Assembly (NCBI RefSeq): GCF_000821065.1
Contig: NZ_CDGG01000001.1
Coordinates: 682,001-746,000 of the forward strand
Direction of reading: 5' to 3'
From: Oceanobacillus oncorhynchi
GTDB lineage: Bacteria; Bacillota; Bacilli; Bacillales; Amphibacillaceae
Length of the DNA: 64,000 nucleotides
Shown: one piece after another, positions 49,725 through 58,286 of the stretch
Layout of the letters: each line of letters starts with the position of its first letter
How positions within the stretch are numbered: position 1 is the stretch's first letter
The notes under the pieces: model-generated
Seen by the model: only the letters and a program-made list of their open reading frames with translations
Databases searched by the model: none
What the model was told of the DNA's origin: nothing
Position numbers and translations under genes: made by a program

Positions 49725-50806
49725 AATTTACGATTATTGGAGCTGGAAATGGTGGACAAAGCATGGCGGCTCATTTAACTTCTATAGAACAGGATGTCAT
49801 TTTATATGATGTGCAAACGGATTTGATTGCAGCGATTAATGAGCGTGGTGGAATCAAAGCGGAAGGTGTAGTGGAAGGTTTTTTTGCAAGTGTAGAAGCA
49901 ACCACAGATATAGAGAAGGCTATGAAAGATACAGACGTCATTATGGTGACAACAACCGGACCAGCTCATAAACATGTTGCAAAGGCTGTTGTTCCATTTC
50001 TACAAGATGAACAGACGATTATGATTTTACCGGGGTATTGGGGAGCACTTGAGTTTAGAAATGTCTTCAAAGAGGCCGGTTGCGAAAAAAATGTATATGT
50101 TGCTGAAACAGAGTCACTTATCTACACCTGTCGTTCCATTGAGCCGGGATATGTCCGTATTCGAAAAATAAAAGAAGGATTAGAATTTGCAACGCTCCCA
50201 GCGGTGGATGGAGAAAAAGTAAAAAGTCAATTGATGGATGTTTATCCGCAGCTCAAATTGACGGATAGCGTTTTAACCACAACTTTGAATAACACAAATC
50301 CTGTTTTTCATGTGCCAATTACATTATTTAATGCAGGCAGAATTGAAGCAGAGGGAGACTTTTACTTTTACCCGGATGGAGCAACCCCTTCCATTGTTCA
50401 GATCATGGAAAAATTGGAAGAGGAGAAAAGACAGATTGCTGAAAAACTGCAAATAGATTTAGCTTCCTGTCAAGATTTGCTTGCCCGTTTCTATCAAGTA
50501 GAGGAAAAAAGCTTGTACGAAGCTCTTCAAAAAAATCCTGCTTATCAGACAGGAAAAGCACCCACAACGCTAAACTACCGTTATATCTACGAGGATATCC
50601 CATATGGGCTGTATCCGCTGGTGAAGCTGGGTGAACAATTAGGGGTAGAAATGAAAACAGCCAAGTTGCTCATAGAAACGGCTGAATTATTGGTTGATAA
50701 GGATTTACAAAAAGATGGGCTGGAATTATCTGATTTAGGTTTAGCTGATATGTCAGGCGATGAGATGAAGAAATATTTGATTGAAGGGGTGAAGCAGGGA
50801 GTTTAA
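49721..50806 (+). CDS. NAD/NADP octopine/nopaline dehydrogenase family protein
   Basis: The 361-residue protein has an N-terminal Rossmann domain (FTIIGAGNGGQSMAAHL; IMVTTTGPAHKHVAKAVVPFL) and an octopine-dehydrogenase alpha-helical C-domain from about 180, with NTNPVFHVPITLFNAGRIE holding the catalytic-type Asn/His pair. Family members oxidise or form N-(carboxyalkyl)amino acids (opines), or reduce related keto acids. Start overlaps the permease stop (ATGA), so it belongs to the uptake operon. In a catabolic setting it would split an opine to an amino acid and a keto acid. Confidence 0.87.
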   Translation: MKFTIIGAGNGGQSMAAHLTSIEQDVILYDVQTDLIAAINERGGIKAEGVVEGFFASVEATTDIEKAMKDTDVIMVTTTGPAHKHVAKAVVPFLQDEQTIMILPGYWGALEFRNVFKEAGCEKNVYVAETESLIYTCRSIEPGYVRIRKIKEGLEFATLPAVDGEKVKSQLMDVYPQLKLTDSVLTTTLNNTNPVFHVPITLFNAGRIEAEGDFYFYPDGATPSIVQIMEKLEEEKRQIAEKLQIDLASCQDLLARFYQVEEKSLYEALQKNPAYQTGKAPTTLNYRYIYEDIPYGLYPLVKLGEQLGVEMKTAKLLIETAELLVDKDLQKDGLELSDLGLADMSGDEMKKYLIEGVKQGV

Positions 50807-50880
50807 AGGTATGAAGTGTGAGGGAACGGCTTAGAGATTAGAGTTTGTTTTAGTTGATTGATAGTAAATATGTTATTTAG

Positions 50881-50914
50881 GCACCTGGATTGGATTTGAT
50901 CTGGGTGTTTTTTT
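50881..50914 (+). terminator. Terminator of the lyase/TAXI operon
   Basis: CACCTGGAT and ATCTGGGTG pair with one wobble and one mismatch, followed by T8. Confidence 0.78.
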
Positions 50915-51025
50915 GTTTGTTGGATGGGGTTATAAAAGGTAAAATAGGACTGATTTGGTTTATTAGAAATTAAATTAAAAAGTGGTGTAAGACTTCAACC
51001 TGAAGAGTGACTTTACAGTTATCGT

Positions 51026-51304
51026 TTACTGAACTGATTGTCCATACTTAGTAATAAGGGTAGACCATTGTCTGTGCTTTGTTTGAAGAGAATTAGGGGT
51101 CAGAGATTCCATATGTTCATCTAGGTAAAAATTATTAGAAAGCAAGTCATTAATAAATTGTTCTAACTCCAATTCATTGTATAGTAAAGAATCCGGTATG
51201 TTATGTTTTTCGCAGATTATTTTAACCATCTTTAATTTGTTAATAGTTAATCTGTAAACATGATTTTTATTTAAAATTGCTTTTTCATATAAAATTGCCT
51301 TCAT
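51026..51304 (-). CDS. Hypothetical protein, partner of the gene at 51301
   Basis: A 92-residue, mainly helical protein (MKAILYEKAILNKNHVYRLT) that I do not recognise. Its ATG overlaps the upstream stop by four bases, so the two are made together. Composition is charged and no membrane segment is seen. The tight coupling suggests a two-part system such as a partition, toxin-antitoxin or regulatory pair, but no signature supports any of these. Confidence 0.55.
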   Translation of the reverse strand: MKAILYEKAILNKNHVYRLTINKLKMVKIICEKHNIPDSLLYNELELEQFINDLLSNNFYLDEHMESLTPNSLQTKHRQWSTLITKYGQSVQ

Positions 51305-51618
51305 CGTTTTGGGTATTTCTTTAACGGAATAGTGACCTTTAAAATATGAATTAAACGCTCTTTTTCACTTCTGCCAGGATAAACTAGACAAGGTATCCTT
51401 GAATCCCCGTTTATCTTTTTAAGGGCTGCATAATATTGAAACTTTTCAATCAGAATAAATTCACCTTTTCTTATTTCTTCTGCGACAAGAGAAACGATAC
51501 GGCTTTTCTTACTTTTTTCGGCTTCAATAATTCGTTCTGCAGTTATGGTATTTTCGATTTTCTTGTAATAATAAGTATCAATATTATGCAAACTAATAAG
51601 CTTAACCTTCGATGTCAT
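51301..51618 (-). CDS. Hypothetical protein with a possible ParB/sulfiredoxin-like pattern
   Basis: A 105-residue protein starting MTSKVKLISLHNIDTYYYKK. GAGGTG lies six bases before the ATG; an earlier GTG overlaps that site. The order (I)VSLVAEEIRKGEFILIEKFQYYAALKKINGDSRIPCLVYPG loosely follows ParB-like N-terminal domains (helix, strand, G..R..A helix, IPC strand), though the GERR box is absent. This is weak pattern similarity only. It is cotranscribed with the gene at 51026. Confidence 0.5.
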   Translation of the reverse strand: MTSKVKLISLHNIDTYYYKKIENTITAERIIEAEKSKKSRIVSLVAEEIRKGEFILIEKFQYYAALKKINGDSRIPCLVYPGRSEKERLIHILKVTIPLKKYPKR

Positions 51619-52101
51619 TGTTTTCACCTCAATTAAACATATGACACCTCTATATTGTCCAATACCTCTTTAATTCGAAATATTTAAATCCAGTATTTTA
51701 AAGGTTTACTGAGCTTAGTCAAACTATACTGCATTTTTACGAAGAGAAAAAATATTCATTAACTTGAAAATAACATAAATTCATTCCTGATTAGGCTGTA
51801 TTTCTAATATGATGAGTCACTGATTTTCAACAGCCTTGCGGTACACGCCTCTAAGGAATGCTCTTATAGGGCTGTTGTCAAAACACCATTTGAAATGATG
51901 GTTGCTGACTTAATAACTTTTTCAAAAAATACCACCTATATATTGTGAATAAAACTACTTCACTATCAAAAAGGGAATTTACCAAATAATTCATTTAAAT
52001 TCAAAACGATTACAATCCAAGATGACAGCATGTAATGTAAAATTTAGCCGAGTACTAATTTCTAATGGAAAAAATCTACCTAAAACAACCCCAAAGTACA
52101 C
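51619..52101. other. Intergenic region, nothing recognised
   Basis: AT-rich stretch with no convincing frame, hairpin or operator. Both flanking genes read leftward. Confidence 0.5.
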
Positions 52102-53586
52102 CTACATATACACTAACTGCAAAGCAGGATGTAATTTCTTAAAAGTCTCATATTGTGCTGCATAAACCTCTACTCTTTCTTGATTCGGCGTATAGTTTTT
52201 ACTAGGGATGTTTCTCACAAAACTATTAACAAACTGCCGATAAGATTCACACCATCCCAGCTCGATAAAAGCCGTAGACGCCACCCCGATAGATGGCAGA
52301 TATTCACTATTTAACGGAACTCGAATGGGATGGTTCATAATATCTGTCATCATTTGACACCAATGATTGCTCTTTGAGACGCCGCCAATTAATGTAATCG
52401 TGCGTTGATCCTTTAAATCATACATTTCTAATGTTTGCTTTAAGGAGAAAGTGACCCCTTCCAGGGCTGCACGTGCTAAATCTTTTCGCTCTGTACGTGG
52501 GGTAATTCCCCAATAGGCACCTTTTGCTTGTGGGTCAATCATGGGGTTCCGTTCCCCGTTCAAATAAGGCAAAAATAATACACCGCCGCTGCCTGGCTCC
52601 GTTTGTTCGATTAACGTTTCAAATGTTTCATATTTATGTGCAACATGCTGGTCGATATACAATTGAGCTGCCCATTGGTGGACATTTCCCACATTAAGTA
52701 ATGGTGCAACCGATATACGATGTGATTTTTCTACAAAAGCCAGATTAAAATGACTTTCGGATAAGGTGTCTAACTGTCCTTTATTTTTTTCTACAATGGC
52801 TAACCAGCCGGTTGTCCCCATATAAAAATAACAATCATTTTCATGGACTGCCCCGGCTCCGAGGGTGGTTGCTCCCGCATCACCCGTTCCATTGATGACA
52901 ACAGTCGATGTCAAAAATCCGGTGACTTTACTAGCTTCTTCGGTGATTGTTCCTATGACACTATCTGCTTCTAGTAATGCAGGTAATTTTTCTTCATCGA
53001 TCCTGCAAGTTTGATAGATTGTCTCGTTCCAGATGCGATTTTTAAGATCCATCATTCCTGTAGTTGCTGCAGTGATTGGATCGGTAACTGTTTCTTGAGT
53101 CAGTTTATAAATAACGTAGTCCTTTGAACTAAATACAAATTTCTTTGTATTCTCATACTGATCAGGGGAATGCTTTTCCAACCATTTGATTTTTGCCAGT
53201 GGTGTGGAGGAACTGACATTATTCCCTGTATAACTGCGAATTTCCGGACACTGCTTCGTTATCCATTTCGCTTCTTTTCCAGCTCTCATATCAGAGTATA
53301 AAATAGCGCGATATGCATCCGCTTCACTAATGGAAATGACATCTTCCATTTGGCCTGAAAAGGTTATTGCCCGAACAGATTCAGGAGAAATGCCGTTTTT
53401 CCACCAAAGCGATGTAATCTGTATGACCGCTTCCCACCAATCCGATGGTTGTTGTTCGATCATTCCTTCTTCGGAGACAAAGGTTGTTAATTCCACCGAA
53501 TGTTCTTCCATAAGCTGTACGTCTTTATCCACCAAAATTCCTTTTACTGCGGTTGTTCCGATATCAAAAACAGCTACATATGTCAT
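52102..53586 (-). CDS. FGGY-family carbohydrate kinase (xylulokinase/gluconokinase-like)
   Basis: The 494-residue protein has FGGY motifs: an N-terminal phosphate loop (YVAVFDIGTTAVKGILVD), TFSGQMEDVI near 78, the AAATGMMDLKNR-type Asp region near 160, ING TGDAG ATTLGAG near 240 and the signature GARL-type segment LIGGVSKSNHWCQMMTDIM near 420. The ATG at 53584-53586 follows TAGGGG. No permease or isomerase gene is adjacent, so sugar specificity cannot be told. It is likely a single gene with a promoter near 53760 (TATAAT on the minus strand). Confidence 0.87.
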   Translation of the reverse strand: MTYVAVFDIGTTAVKGILVDKDVQLMEEHSVELTTFVSEEGMIEQQPSDWWEAVIQITSLWWKNGISPESVRAITFSGQMEDVISISEADAYRAILYSDMRAGKEAKWITKQCPEIRSYTGNNVSSSTPLAKIKWLEKHSPDQYENTKKFVFSSKDYVIYKLTQETVTDPITAATTGMMDLKNRIWNETIYQTCRIDEEKLPALLEADSVIGTITEEASKVTGFLTSTVVINGTGDAGATTLGAGAVHENDCYFYMGTTGWLAIVEKNKGQLDTLSESHFNLAFVEKSHRISVAPLLNVGNVHQWAAQLYIDQHVAHKYETFETLIEQTEPGSGGVLFLPYLNGERNPMIDPQAKGAYWGITPRTERKDLARAALEGVTFSLKQTLEMYDLKDQRTITLIGGVSKSNHWCQMMTDIMNHPIRVPLNSEYLPSIGVASTAFIELGWCESYRQFVNSFVRNIPSKNYTPNQERVEVYAAQYETFKKLHPALQLVYM

Positions 53587-53635
53587 ATTACCCCTACTTT
53601 TTCTATGATTGTTTTTATTCTTCAATAAATTGATA

Positions 53636-53740
53636 TTATGCCGCTTCCTCTGCTAAAGCTACAAGCCGGACGAATTCACTGCCCGCAACTGTCCCATCAT
53701 GACCTTGCTGTAGAATACTTCTTAGATTATAAAGTTGCAT
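53636..53740 (-). other. Possible 34-residue leader or gene remnant
   Basis: A short minus-strand frame, MQLYNLRSILQQGHDGTVAG then SEFVRLVALAEEAA, lies between the FGGY promoter and gene. The sequence looks protein-like but has no ribosome site. It may be the C-terminal remnant of a lost gene. Confidence 0.3.
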
Positions 53741-53841
53741 GCAAATATGTATGAGACTATTATACATGATTTTTTTAATGATTAATTGTCAGAAGACTCT
53801 GGAGTTATATTCGTAGAGAGCGGTCAAAGAATAATTGATTC

Positions 53842-54063
53842 TTGAATATTGTGTTATGTAGGCAAGTGAAAGGGTGGAGCGTCTTAAATTATGCAATTGC
53901 AGAACTAGTAATAGGAGCGGTACTTGAATGTAGGAGTTACTTATACACTCAAATTTTTGATTGGGGGAGTCTATTCATTTATACTTCAGCAGCAATAAGC
54001 TACTACATATCTTTACATTATTCTGAAGGCGTGGTTAAAAGATTAGAGGATAGATATTCCTAA
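53842..54063 (+). CDS. Small hydrophobic hypothetical protein
   Basis: The frame starts at TTG and encodes up to 73 residues with two hydrophobic stretches (AIAELVIGAVLECRSYLY and FIYTSAAISYYISLHYS) and a charged end VKRLEDRYS. No clear ribosome site is seen and I do not recognise it. It could be a decayed membrane protein. Confidence 0.3.
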   Translation: MNIVLCRQVKGWSVLNYAIAELVIGAVLECRSYLYTQIFDWGSLFIYTSAAISYYISLHYSEGVVKRLEDRYS

Positions 54064-54140
54064 AATAAACTGAAGAGAGCAGGTCATAGGGGATTGCTGT
54101 ACGGATATTCAGCAACTGTGGAAAAAGTGTTTTTATTGTA

Positions 54141-54162
54141 TATATAAGTGAATAGTTATATA
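54141..54162 (+). promoter_or_regulatory. Candidate ArsR operator
   Basis: TATATAA (54141-54147) and TTATATA (54156-54162) are inverted around 8 bases, 37 bases before the arsR start, where ArsR-type repressors bind. Confidence 0.55.
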
Positions 54163-54198
54163 ATAATATGACATTAGGATAGTGAAAGGGGAATCTAG

Positions 54199-54543
54199 AT
54201 GTTACAAACAACAATCAGCATGGAGAAGGCTGCCGGGATTTTAAAATTACTTGGTGATAAAACAAGGCTGACTATGTTGAAACTAATGGATGAACAGACT
54301 TGTTGTGTTTGTGAGTTCGTTGAAATATTTCAATCGAGCCAACCATCCATTAGCCAACATTTACGCAAACTGAAAGATTTGGAGTTAGTGAAGGAAGAAA
54401 GAAAAGGACAATGGATATTTTATTCGGTCAATAGTAAGAGTGCGTATTATTCATTCATCAAACCAATTTTGGATCAATTACCGGATCAAGATGATAAATT
54501 GAAAGAATTAGAAGAAAAAGGAATACGCATTTCTTGTTGTTAG
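54199..54543 (+). CDS. arsR: ArsR-family arsenic-responsive repressor
   Basis: The 114-residue winged-helix protein has [18 protein letters not shown] with Cys35, Cys36 and Cys38 in the recognition-helix metal site (family ELCVCDL) and [17 protein letters not shown] as the DNA-reading helix. A C-terminal CC pair (113-114) may add a ligand. It should repress the arsRBC operon until arsenite binds. AGGGG precedes the ATG, and arsB follows 16 bp later. Confidence 0.93.
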   Translation: MLQTTISMEKAAGILKLLGDKTRLTMLKLMDEQTCCVCEFVEIFQSSQPSISQHLRKLKDLELVKEERKGQWIFYSVNSKSAYYSFIKPILDQLPDQDDKLKELEEKGIRISCC

Positions 54544-54559
54544 GTTTGGAGGTCTTATT

Positions 54560-55858
54560 TTGTCAGCAACACTTATACTCGCCATTTTAATATTTGTATT
54601 AACCCTCGTCCTGGTCATTTGGCAACCGAAGAATTTAAATATTGGCTGGTCTGCCATGGGAGGAGCAGTTATTGCTTTACTCGCAGGAGTAGTGGGATTT
54701 AGTGATGTACTTGAAGTTATTGGCATCACATGGAATGCAACATTATCATTTGTGGCAATCATTCTTATTTCATTAGTATTAGATGAGATTGGATTGTTTG
54801 AATGGGCAGCATTACATATGGCGCGAATTGCAAAAGGACATGGAATCAGGATGTTTGTCTATATCAGCATTTTGGGTGCGATTGTCGCAGCTTTATTTGC
54901 GAATGATGGTGCAGCACTTATTCTAACACCGATTGTACTTGCGATGGTACGTCATTTGAATTTTAAAGAAAAAATGATTTTTCCATTTATTATGGCAAGT
55001 GGGTTTATCGCTGATACAACATCCCTGCCGTTTATTGTCAGTAACTTAGTTAATATCGTTTCAGCCGATTTTTTTGGTATTGGATTTGTCGAATATGCTT
55101 CAAGAATGATTATTCCAAACCTATTTTCTTTAATCGCAACGATTTCGGTATTATTAATTTATTTCAGAAAAAACATCCCTAAAAATTATGATGTATCGAA
55201 ATTGAGAACACCAAGTGAAGCGATTAAGGACTTAAAAATGTTTCATCTATCCTGGTTTGTACTTGGTTTATTAGTAATTGGGTACTTTACGAGTGAATTT
55301 ATCCATGTACCTGTTTCCGTTATTGCTGGGGTCATTGCGATTTCCTTTATCATGATGGCAAGACGCAGTGCTGCAGTTAATACAAAAGAAGTGATGAAAG
55401 GTGCACCATGGAATATTGTATTCTTCTCTATTGGAATGTACGTGGTGGTCTACGGACTCGGTAATGCTGGGCTTACTTCTGCACTTGCAAGTATGATTCA
55501 AACAGTGGCTAATCAGGGATTATTTGTAGCAACGGTTGCCATGGGATTTATTGCAGCCATTCTGTCATCCATCATGAATAATATGCCTACCGTAATGATT
55601 GACGCTTTAGCCATTGCGGAAACCAATACATCTGGTGTGTTACGGGAAGCTCTTATTTATGCGAATGTAGTTGGTTCAGATTTAGGTCCCAAAATTACGC
55701 CTATCGGGTCTTTAGCAACATTGGTATGGTTGCATGTATTATCTCAAAAAGGCGTTAAGATTTCATGGGGGACTTATTTTAAAACAGGGATTATTTTAAC
55801 CCTTCCCATCTTATTGATTACATTAGTAGGTCTATATCTAACATTAATTCTATTTTAA
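54560..55858 (+). CDS. arsB: Arsenite efflux permease ArsB
   Basis: The 432-residue membrane protein has about 12 helices and ArsB/ion-transporter signatures: [16 protein letters not shown] near 75, [22 protein letters not shown] near 110, and [26 protein letters not shown] near 375. It extrudes arsenite. TTG start behind GGAGG. ArsC follows 14 bp later in the same operon. Confidence 0.94.
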   Translation: MSATLILAILIFVLTLVLVIWQPKNLNIGWSAMGGAVIALLAGVVGFSDVLEVIGITWNATLSFVAIILISLVLDEIGLFEWAALHMARIAKGHGIRMFVYISILGAIVAALFANDGAALILTPIVLAMVRHLNFKEKMIFPFIMASGFIADTTSLPFIVSNLVNIVSADFFGIGFVEYASRMIIPNLFSLIATISVLLIYFRKNIPKNYDVSKLRTPSEAIKDLKMFHLSWFVLGLLVIGYFTSEFIHVPVSVIAGVIAISFIMMARRSAAVNTKEVMKGAPWNIVFFSIGMYVVVYGLGNAGLTSALASMIQTVANQGLFVATVAMGFIAAILSSIMNNMPTVMIDALAIAETNTSGVLREALIYANVVGSDLGPKITPIGSLATLVWLHVLSQKGVKISWGTYFKTGIILTLPILLITLVGLYLTLILF

Positions 55859-55872
55859 CAAGGAGAATGATT

Positions 55873-56292
55873 ATGTCTAAAAAAACAATTTATTTCTTAT
55901 GTACAGGAAACTCTTGCAGAAGCCAGATGGCTGAAGGCTGGGCGAAAAAACACCTTGGAGATGATTGGGAAGTGAAAAGTGCAGGCATTGAGGCACATGG
56001 CTTAAATCCAAATGCAGTAAAAGCAATGCAAGAGGTCAATATTGATATTTCTAACCAAACATCCGATATGATTGATCCGGAAATCTTAAATAATGCGGAT
56101 TTTGTGGTAACCTTATGCGGAGATGCTGCGGATAAATGTCCAATGACACCGCCACAAGTGAAACGTGACCATTGGGGATTTGATGATCCGGCCAAAGCTC
56201 AAGGGAATGAAGAGGAAAAATGGGCTGTATTCCAAAACGTCCGTGACCAAATAGGAGAAAGAATGAAACGTTTTTCGGAAACAGGAGAATAA
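55873..56292 (+). CDS. arsC: Arsenate reductase, thioredoxin-coupled
   Basis: The 139-residue protein is of the low-molecular-weight phosphatase type. Cys10 and Arg16 are in the P-loop [15 protein letters not shown], and Cys82 and Cys89 ([13 protein letters not shown]) form the redox relay, the same numbering as S. aureus ArsC. ATG at 55873 is preferred over one six bases earlier, which crowds the GGAGA site. It reduces arsenate to arsenite for ArsB. Confidence 0.95.
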   Translation: MSKKTIYFLCTGNSCRSQMAEGWAKKHLGDDWEVKSAGIEAHGLNPNAVKAMQEVNIDISNQTSDMIDPEILNNADFVVTLCGDAADKCPMTPPQVKRDHWGFDDPAKAQGNEEEKWAVFQNVRDQIGERMKRFSETGE

Positions 56293-56304
56293 AATTATAA
56301 TATC

Positions 56305-56500
56305 TACGAAAATAAAAGATATTTCTATTGTTGGGTTTGATGATCAAGAAATTATTTCTGCTCATTAACATCCTCGATTGACTTCGGTTGAGCTACCGCA
56401 CATGAATTAGGTGTGCGGGGAGTTAAAGAATTATTAAAAATAACTAGTAACCAAGATTTAGAAATATATAAACACCAACTATGGCGAGGCATTCCATAAA
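56305..56500 (+). pseudogene. C-terminal remnant of a LacI-family regulator
   Basis: The frames read KDISIVGFDDQEIISAH, stop, HPRLTSVELP, then, after a frameshift, HELGVRGVKELLKITSNQDL. This is the end of a LacI/PurR sugar-binding domain. The DNA-binding part is absent. No matching operon is nearby. Confidence 0.72.
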
Positions 56501-56721
56501 ACAATTATGACCAATATATTTTTTTCTAATATATTTGAAATACTTAATCAATCAACGAAGATATAGTATATAAGACAGGCACATCATTTAAAGATAAATT
56601 TCTCGCTTTTTACGACTAAAAATAATAATGGTAATTACTTGTCTTGGAAGAAAAATGTGTTATCTAACTATTAGCTTTGTCCAATCTCCCGTATATTGAA
56701 TACGAAAGGAGTGATAAAGCT

Positions 56722-56925
56722 ATGTGTTATAATTATGATCCATGTAAAAAGAAACACGATAATCATTGTAAGTGCCGCTGTCACAAGAAGAAAGAGCGTC
56801 ATCATGATTGGTGTTGGAGAAATGATTACTATGGTAACCAAGACCATGATAGATATCAAGGAAATTACTATCGTAGCAAACGATGTAAGAAAAAATTCTG
56901 TCATTGCTGTAACAGGTATTATTAA
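56722..56925 (+). CDS. Small Cys/His-rich protein, possible metal-binding or spore-coat protein
   Basis: The 67-residue protein starts MCYNYDPCKKKHDNHCKCRC and ends KFCHCCNRYY; it has nine Cys, eight His, many Lys/Arg and several Tyr. AAAGGAG lies about 13 bases before the ATG, so the upstream ATG at 56677 is not needed. Composition resembles small spore-coat or inner-coat proteins and metal-binding proteins, and lies near the ars operon. No family could be assigned. A good terminator follows. Confidence 0.6.
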   Translation: MCYNYDPCKKKHDNHCKCRCHKKKERHHDWCWRNDYYGNQDHDRYQGNYYRSKRCKKKFCHCCNRYY

Positions 56926-56974
56926 AGATAAACAGTTGTGACCCTCTAAAAGTTATCATTTTAATTAGGCTGGT

Positions 56975-57026
56975 AATTGGCTGTATTATGTTCGGATTGG
57001 ACTCCCCTTAATACAGCCAATTTTCT
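56975..57026 (+). terminator. Terminator after the Cys/His-rich gene
   Basis: AATTGGCTGTATTA pairs perfectly with TAATACAGCCAATT and is followed by TTCT. A second hairpin, TCCCTTTGGA/TCCAAAGGGA, lies at 57093-57121; the region to 57260 holds no gene. Confidence 0.7.
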
Positions 57027-57260
57027 ACCTATAACGTTTCAGTTACAATAAGCTGTTTAAGAAATACCTTGAAATAAAGTTGTGAAATTCTATCCCTTTG
57101 GATTCTTTCTTGTCCAAAGGGACTTATTGTGGTTAAAATAAGGTAGCTGATTAATAATTTGGCTATATTACAAAAAATGAAAATCCTCTTTAGGATATGA
57201 ACTAGGTTGCTAAAATAAATTTAGTGAAATAAGAAATAAGGAAGAGCACCGTAGGGTATA

Positions 57261-57699
57261 ATGACAAATAGAAATATTAAATCATATGAAGAGGACTTGA
57301 TGTTGTTAAGCCGGTGTTCGAAGCTATCGTAAATCCTTTGAAAATCGGAAACTTCTGGTTCTCCTCGAGCTCCGAGAGATGGGAAGAAGGCAAGTCCATT
57401 ACGTTGAGGTATGATGAATATGGAGCAGAAGGTAAAATAAATGTATTAACCATCGAGGAAAACAGGAAAATCAAATTTTCATGGGGCGAAGAAACCAAAC
57501 AGTTGTTAGCCTTACCCTAAAAGAGTTTGAAAATACGAGTACCATTATTGAAGTGAACGAATCAGGCATTAATGAATAAGACCCCGAAGCAGTATACAAA
57601 ATGCTGGGACAAAAAGAAGGCTGGGTATATATGTTAACTTGTTTAAAGGGCTATTTGGAACATGGAATTCGTGATTTGAGAGCGTCATTAATTCATTAG
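57261..57699 (+). pseudogene. Broken SRPBCC (AHSA1-like) gene
   Basis: The reading PVFEAIVNPLKIGNFWFSS...GKSITLRYDEYGAEGKINV...IKFSWGEE, then in another frame VVSLTLKEFENTSTIIEVNESGINE, stop, DPEAVYKMLGQKEGWVYMLTCLKGYLEHGIRD, is an AHSA1/START-like domain protein. At least one frameshift near 57495 and an in-frame TAA near 57578 break it; the first codons also appear out of frame. Confidence 0.78.
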
Positions 57700-57785
57700 A
57701 TAGAAGCATTTTAGGAAAATAATCCCTTACAGTTCGTGAATGAACAGTAGGGATTATTTTTAGTGGTTTTTAAAATGTACAAAAA

Positions 57786-58091
57786 CACGTGTGTATCTTT
57801 ATAAAGGCGGCAATTGGCCATGAAAAAATGTACCCCCTTCCAGGACCCAAAAGGGCGCCTAATCCGCCACGTCCTCCTGCCATAAAGGAACTCCTGCTGC
57901 AACTAGCATGATGAAAGCAGTAAAGTCATTCCGCAGCGATGCGCTCCTAAAACCCCGCTGGCCAGCATAACTCCCAGTGTTTGTGCAGTAACGGGAACAG
58001 ATGGAAATGGAACTGGAATTGACCGAAAAAACGCTAGTATCCCAATAATTGCAGTAAATAATGATATAAACATCATATCTTTTATGTTCAA
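57786..58091 (-). pseudogene. bioY: Decayed biotin transporter gene (bioY)
   Basis: The start MNIKDMMFISLFTAIIGILA and SIPVPFPSVPVTAQTLGVMLASGVLGAHR are typical BioY. Downstream, LAAAGVPL and GGRGGLGALLGPGRGY appear in other frames, and the C-terminal two-thirds is missing. It lies divergent from bioB across a BirA-type operator, so the lost partner was probably regulated with it. Confidence 0.82.
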
Positions 58092-58143
58092 AATTCTTCC
58101 CTCTCTTTTCCATAATCATATCAAGAGAATAATAAAAAATTGT

Positions 58144-58179
58144 TCATTGTCAACTTATATTTTTATTGGTTGACAATGA
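58144..58179. promoter_or_regulatory. BirA biotin operator
   Basis: TCATTGTCAAC and GTTGACAATGA are perfect inverted arms separated by 14 bases, the arrangement of the BirA operator (GTTAAC-like arms, 14-15-base gap). It lies between bioY and bioB and would control both. Confidence 0.88.
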
Positions 58180-58286
58180 AGGTATCAGTTGCTATGCTGG
58201 TTTTATGTTTTGGTGTTCAATTTTAGTATGAGGAGCAAAAGGTAGTTTCTTTTGGTTCAAAAAATGGAAAAGGTGTGATTTGGATT

